Below, piece by piece: positions 63,973 through 64,000 of a DNA stretch of 64,000 nt. The number at the start of each line of letters is the position of its first letter. The stretch's first letter is position 1. A program made the translations under genes and the position numbers. Source of the DNA: a virus; IMG/VR virus record IMGVR_UViG_3300028177_000003, positions 25,530 to 89,529 of that record. The stretch is one strand, 5' to 3'. The notes under the pieces were generated by a model. That model was not told the DNA's origin, did no database searches, and worked only from the letters and a program-made list of their open reading frames with translations.

Positions 63973-64000
63973 ATGGCCTGGAACGTGCCGGATGACTGGG
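63973..64000 (+). CDS. Start of a plus-strand gene cut by the window edge
   Basis: ATG 63973 has GGGAGGTGAGAGTC upstream and a P1 promoter before that. Only nine codons lie in the window (MAWNVPDDW). Function cannot be told. Confidence 0.65.

Noticed and set aside
1-64000. Alternative genetic code suggested by a phage release factor
   Set aside because: All three stop codons end well-supported genes, and no gene is read through TAG or TGA apart from the frameshift site.
1-64000. tRNA genes
   Set aside because: Apart from the tmRNA I saw no T-arm with a matching acceptor stem by eye. A tRNAscan run is needed to be sure.

Overview
The window is a 64 kb piece of a large, GC-rich, tailed double-stranded DNA phage with a contractile tail. 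It has a baseplate J-like protein, a gp25-like baseplate wedge protein, T4-style rIIA and rIIB, an endolysin, a family A DNA polymerase, a DnaB-like helicase, a CHC2 primase zinc domain, an NAD+-dependent ligase and many tightly packed small genes with ATGA or GTGA overlaps and strong GGAGG ribosome sites. Both edges cut through genes. I see no host marker that names the bacterium, no integrase, no insertion sequence and no CRISPR array. TAA, TAG and TGA are all used as stops, so the code looks standard.

Layout: almost everything is on the minus strand. 1-18.9 kb is an accessory and metabolic region: helicase, Thg1-like enzyme, MazG-like, GIY-YIG nuclease, a divergent sigma factor, SLOG protein, RecA-like ATPase, DNA ligase, CCA-adding enzyme, Nudix, and many short unknowns. 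18.9-21.4 kb is a plus-strand island with a PLD nuclease, the endolysin and two genes sharing a 36-residue N-terminal module. 21.4-32.7 kb holds a release factor gene with an RF2-type frameshift site, an H1-like basic protein, a protein with a Tat-like signal, a tandem cold-shock protein, a DnaQ-type exonuclease and a phosphohistidine swivel domain. A plus-strand tmRNA sits at 32.8-33.15 kb. 33.4-44.2 kb is the actin-like ATPase and structural/baseplate block, followed by rIIB and rIIA. 48.2-61.5 kb carries replication: metalloprotease-like protein, polymerase, primase zinc domain, helicase, possible loader, phosphoesterase and an SNF2 helicase. 62.3 kb to the end has plus-strand small genes and a third copy of the N-terminal module.

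The best leads are these. (1) A bipartite element, GGYTTCCC-like box, exactly 13 nt, then GRCGTAA, occurs upstream of at least 13 transcription units on both strands. It looks like a phage promoter, and the window also encodes a sigma-like protein that could read it. (2) A release factor lacking domain 1 is encoded in two frames joined by the classic GGGGG-NNN-CTT-TGA-C shift site of bacterial prfB, yet it carries an RF1-type PxT motif. (3) That gene shares the genome with a tmRNA, a Thg1-like 3'-5' polymerase and a CCA-adding enzyme, forming a translation maintenance and rescue set. (4) A leader plus 36-codon N-terminal cassette is dispersed in three copies ahead of unrelated C-terminal regions, one copy being joined to its partner by a +1 shift.

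Genes called hypothetical are supported by ribosome site, spacing and tight packing, not by homology.
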